64,000 nucleotides of DNA from Sphingobacterium faecale (GTDB taxonomy: Bacteria > Bacteroidota > Bacteroidia > Sphingobacteriales > Sphingobacteriaceae): the NCBI RefSeq assembly GCF_016746095.1, contig NZ_JAERTY010000004.1, forward strand, positions 1 through 64,000, read 5' to 3'. Below, one piece after another: positions 61,437 to 64,000 of the stretch. The notes beneath the pieces are model-generated. The model was not told the origin of the DNA. It ran no database searches and worked only from the letters and a program-made list of their open reading frames with translations. The position numbers and the translations under genes are program-made. Positions within the stretch are counted from its first letter, which is position 1, and every line of letters starts with the position of its first letter.

Positions 61437-62573
61437 TTAATTCGGAAATCGTTCGAACTTGAGTTGATCTTCTTTTAGGTAATAATAAGCCTTTATATTG
61501 GTCCATGGTCTAGAGAATCCCCAGCTAGAACCCGCAAATGACAGTCCAAAACCTATACGATCACCAAGAGGAAACATTTCACTACGTAAAATAGAAACCA
61601 CAACCGCGACTTTTCCGTTCGCCAGTGTTTCCAGATTTTGAACAAATAGCCGATCTGTACTAGGCCTATAATTTTTCCAATCCCACCCGGCTCCATCGGT
61701 ATTAGAATCAAACATACTGCCTACAGCAGAAAATATTGGGCCATCGATAAACAAATCACAGCCTGCTCCATAAATCCCTTGGTTTCCGGTAACGGTATTC
61801 CCATCGGTATCTATAAAGAATCCTACTCCTGTGTATTTCAATTCATCCTTGCTAAGCCCGTCAAACAGCATGTAGAATGATACGTATTTGTCATCGACCG
61901 CAACCTTTAGCTGTTGCATTTTGGAGGCCGTATTGTCGGTCTCTCGTTCTATTGAATTATGTACTTTGTCCCAAGCCGATAATGGGGAATGGAGTGGCGG
62001 TGCCAATAATACCAACACCTTGGAAGAAGCTTCTCCTCCGTATTTCCCCTGCACGGTGAGCTCTACCGTCTTCACGCCAAAGTCGCTGTAAATATGCTTG
62101 GGCGACTCTTCCGATGAAGTCGTACCATCTCCAAAATCCCACTGTAAGCTTTCTACATTTTCGGAACGATTGATAAATGACACACTCAATCCATCACCTG
62201 CTACCTGATGTATAAAATTGGCAATAACTCCTACGATAATCATAGAACTTTTGGTGGCCACTACCTTTCCTTCCCTATAGGCGGTCAATGTAATAGAATA
62301 AAAATCAGATCGATCGTACACATGTACAGGGTTTGTCTCGTTGGACTTAGTCCCATCGCCAAGATCCCAGGAATAGGAATCAGCCCGTACCGATTGATTT
62401 AGGAAGTTAACTTCAAAACCGTTTATTGTAGTAGAATAATCTACCTTTGGCATGGTATGATCATACTTATCTTTTTGACAAGAAGCGAGACTAACCAGAA
62501 TGCTGACGAATATAAATTGAAAATATGATTTCATAATTAATATTGTTATGTATGTATTGATAAACAGAAACAC
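61437..62573 (-). CDS. PKD-domain lipoprotein with C-terminal binding module
   Basis: The signal and lipobox (LVSLASC) are followed by two PKD repeats with SYSWDLGDGTKSNETNPVH and LQWDFGDGTTSSEESPKH. The last ~180 residues contain VGFFIDTDGNTVTGN and a long beta-rich region, like the carbohydrate-binding part of SusE/F-type proteins. It is likely a surface glycan-binding protein for the GH32 cluster. The ATG at 62573 adds an extra hydrophobic stretch; MKSYFQF about 14 codons in is an alternative start. Confidence 0.72.
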   Translation of the reverse strand: MFLFINTYITILIMKSYFQFIFVSILVSLASCQKDKYDHTMPKVDYSTTINGFEVNFLNQSVRADSYSWDLGDGTKSNETNPVHVYDRSDFYSITLTAYREGKVVATKSSMIIVGVIANFIHQVAGDGLSVSFINRSENVESLQWDFGDGTTSSEESPKHIYSDFGVKTVELTVQGKYGGEASSKVLVLLAPPLHSPLSAWDKVHNSIERETDNTASKMQQLKVAVDDKYVSFYMLFDGLSKDELKYTGVGFFIDTDGNTVTGNQGIYGAGCDLFIDGPIFSAVGSMFDSNTDGAGWDWKNYRPSTDRLFVQNLETLANGKVAVVVSILRSEMFPLGDRIGFGLSFAGSSWGFSRPWTNIKAYYYLKEDQLKFERFPN

Positions 62574-62574
62574 A

Positions 62575-64000
62575 TTACCAGATTGAACGCATACCGTAAA
62601 CTTTCATATACTGAATCTGTTCCTTGCTAAAGTCATTGATCTTTATAATCTGTTCTTTGCTGAAGTCCGAAACGAAAGAATGACTGAGCGCGACCTCGCC
62701 TCCGTTTGCAAACACTTCCACCGACGTTCGGTCTACAATTATTCTAAGTTGTAAATTTTGTTGCTTTGGTACCTGCGCTTCTAATGCTCCGATCTTAAGT
62801 ATAGAAGTATGTAAATGGTAAGTAAGCTGCTGACCCAGAATTTCCATCTCGAATATATCACGATGCGGTTCCTCACCTATACCGTGTCGATCTAATACAA
62901 GCTGCAAATCTATATCGACCGCCTGCCCTTTGCCCAATTCAATTTCATTTCGTAGGAGAGTCTTTCTATTAGCTTTATCGTATTGATACAATGTCTTTTC
63001 ACGTAGCCTATTGATCTCCTGAACAGGGTATGAGTTCAATCTATATCCATCGCCTGTTTCTTTGAGTCGAAGTTCGCGAGGAATAGTCATAGCTTGAGAA
63101 AACGGCATCCCTGGATATCCGCCCCTAAGCCAGGAGATCTGAATAATCCGTCCATCTTCTTTAGGAATATTGCTAAAGGTCTGCCCCGCATAGTCAGCTC
63201 CTCCGTAATTGACTGTGAGAGACGAAGTCTCCGGCTTAAACTGTATCCCGTCAAAATCGCCTACCATATAGCAGCCTGCGCCTCCCCAAAACACCCATTT
63301 CTTAATGCCAGGTTTATTATCTACATCAAACTGTATGAGGTCAGGACATTCATTACAGCCCAAATCAGCTATTTCTGACATCTTTTCCCAATTTTTCAGG
63401 TCTTTAGAAGAAAAAATGGAAAACGAATTATCCTTGATATATAAAGGCATAATCCATTTGCCGTTGGTTTTATCACCATACCAAAATACTTTAGGATCTC
63501 GATCTCCCCCCTCCTTCTGATAAGGTAACACCGGATTTCCTTCGTATTTTGTCCAGCTTATGCCTTGATCCAATGAATAGGCAATGGATTGGCCATAAGT
63601 CGCATTATACCTGCCACTCACAGTTGTATAGAGAACCACAATAGCTGGATTTTCTAATTTGCCATCACTATCCAAAATAGGTTTATGCTGAAATCCGGCA
63701 GTATTGTACCAATCAACCACTGCGGATCCCGAAAATGCAACGCCTAATTTGTCGGGCTGTATAGCTACCTTATGTTCCCTCCAATGTACAAGATCAGTAC
63801 TTGTAGCATGCCCCCAAGACATGGTCGTGTTGTCCCAGGTTGTAGAAAATGGCACGTGCTGGAAAAACATATGGTATTTCCCATTAAAATAAAATAATCC
63901 ATTCGGATCATTCAACCAGCCGCGTTGTGGGGTAAAATGTATTTGAGGTCTTAGTGCCTCTTTATACATTCCCTTGTCTACAAACAATTTGTTGGAGTAC
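62575..64000 (-). CDS. GH32 fructan hydrolase, 5' end beyond the window
   Basis: The catalytic blocks are complete: WLNDPNG with the nucleophile Asp, then FSGSAV, the transition-state RDPK block and ECPDL with the acid/base Glu. A C-terminal beta sandwich with VEVFANGG follows. This is the levanase/inulinase/invertase family acting on fructose polymers. The frame stays open through the window edge, so the start and a probable signal peptide are missing. It ends 2 bp before the PKD lipoprotein gene. Confidence 0.9.
   Translation of the reverse strand, partial: YSNKLFVDKGMYKEALRPQIHFTPQRGWLNDPNGLFYFNGKYHMFFQHVPFSTTWDNTTMSWGHATSTDLVHWREHKVAIQPDKLGVAFSGSAVVDWYNTAGFQHKPILDSDGKLENPAIVVLYTTVSGRYNATYGQSIAYSLDQGISWTKYEGNPVLPYQKEGGDRDPKVFWYGDKTNGKWIMPLYIKDNSFSIFSSKDLKNWEKMSEIADLGCNECPDLIQFDVDNKPGIKKWVFWGGAGCYMVGDFDGIQFKPETSSLTVNYGGADYAGQTFSNIPKEDGRIIQISWLRGGYPGMPFSQAMTIPRELRLKETGDGYRLNSYPVQEINRLREKTLYQYDKANRKTLLRNEIELGKGQAVDIDLQLVLDRHGIGEEPHRDIFEMEILGQQLTYHLHTSILKIGALEAQVPKQQNLQLRIIVDRTSVEVFANGGEVALSHSFVSDFSKEQIIKINDFSKEQIQYMKVYGMRSIW

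Noticed and set aside
1-64000. tRNA, rRNA, replication origin or attachment sites
   Set aside because: No clover-leaf with a T-loop, no rRNA motif, no iterons and no integrase-flanking repeats were seen.

Overview
The window looks like a chromosomal segment of a Bacteroidota bacterium, most likely Sphingobacteriaceae (Sphingobacterium or Pedobacter type). It has moderate to low GC, two SusC/SusD pairs, an ECF sigma/FecR pair, many lipoproteins with lipobox cysteines, no Shine-Dalgarno habit, and -7 boxes of the TAnnTTTG type. No rRNA, tRNA or CRISPR array was seen.

Region 1 (1-29.3 kb) is a defence and accessory island. At its left is a complete single-strand phosphorothioation operon read leftward, sspA-sspB-sspC-sspD. 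A GIY-YIG nuclease gene runs into its 3' end. A divergent gene encodes a probable sulfur-binding-domain HNH nuclease, and a two-gene DUF262 / DUF262-DUF1524 operon follows. Next comes a cluster with a BCS1-like AAA ATPase, a partner that reads by eye as a degenerate FtsZ/tubulin-like protein, a small membrane protein with a decayed paralogue, a two-repeat zinc-finger protein, a WYL repressor and a cREC-domain protein. Four matching inverted repeats (GCGnCA-N5-TGTCGy) tie this cluster together. Further right are an Abi_2/AbiF HEPN protein behind a strong promoter and a terminator-like hairpin, a NADAR protein, an hsdR remnant, a Panacea/PemK-like toxin-antitoxin pair, a second WYL regulator with its own operator pair, a macrodomain protein, a CrtA-like monooxygenase and a macrolide phosphotransferase with a short leader peptide.

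Seven copies (six full, one promoter-only) of a ~130-bp dispersed element punctuate 17.8-29.3 kb, with one more at 44.2 kb. Each full copy has a conserved promoter-like pair at fixed spacing with a variable spacer, a short inverted repeat, a ~40-nt invariant core and an intrinsic terminator with compensatory changes. All lie on the + strand. This is the best candidate here for an undescribed multicopy small RNA or regulatory element.

Region 2 (29.4-43.4 kb) is an eight-gene leftward catabolic operon: M20 amidohydrolase, FN3 lipoprotein, SusC, SusD, metallo-beta-lactamase-fold lipoprotein, MFS transporter, FAD oxidoreductase and calcineurin-like phosphoesterase. A divergent IclR-type regulator faces it. 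Region 3 (43.6-56.7 kb) has a DUF3857/transglutaminase-like membrane protein and a leftward ECF sigma-FecR-SusC-SusD-M16 peptidase uptake module. Region 4 (56.9-64 kb) has a remnant copy of the mph leader and start, an apparently orphan EcoRII-like restriction enzyme, and a carbohydrate cluster (DUF4874/DUF4832 protein, beta-helix lipoprotein, PKD lipoprotein and a GH32 glycosidase cut by the window edge).

All family assignments come from reading motifs by eye; no search was run.
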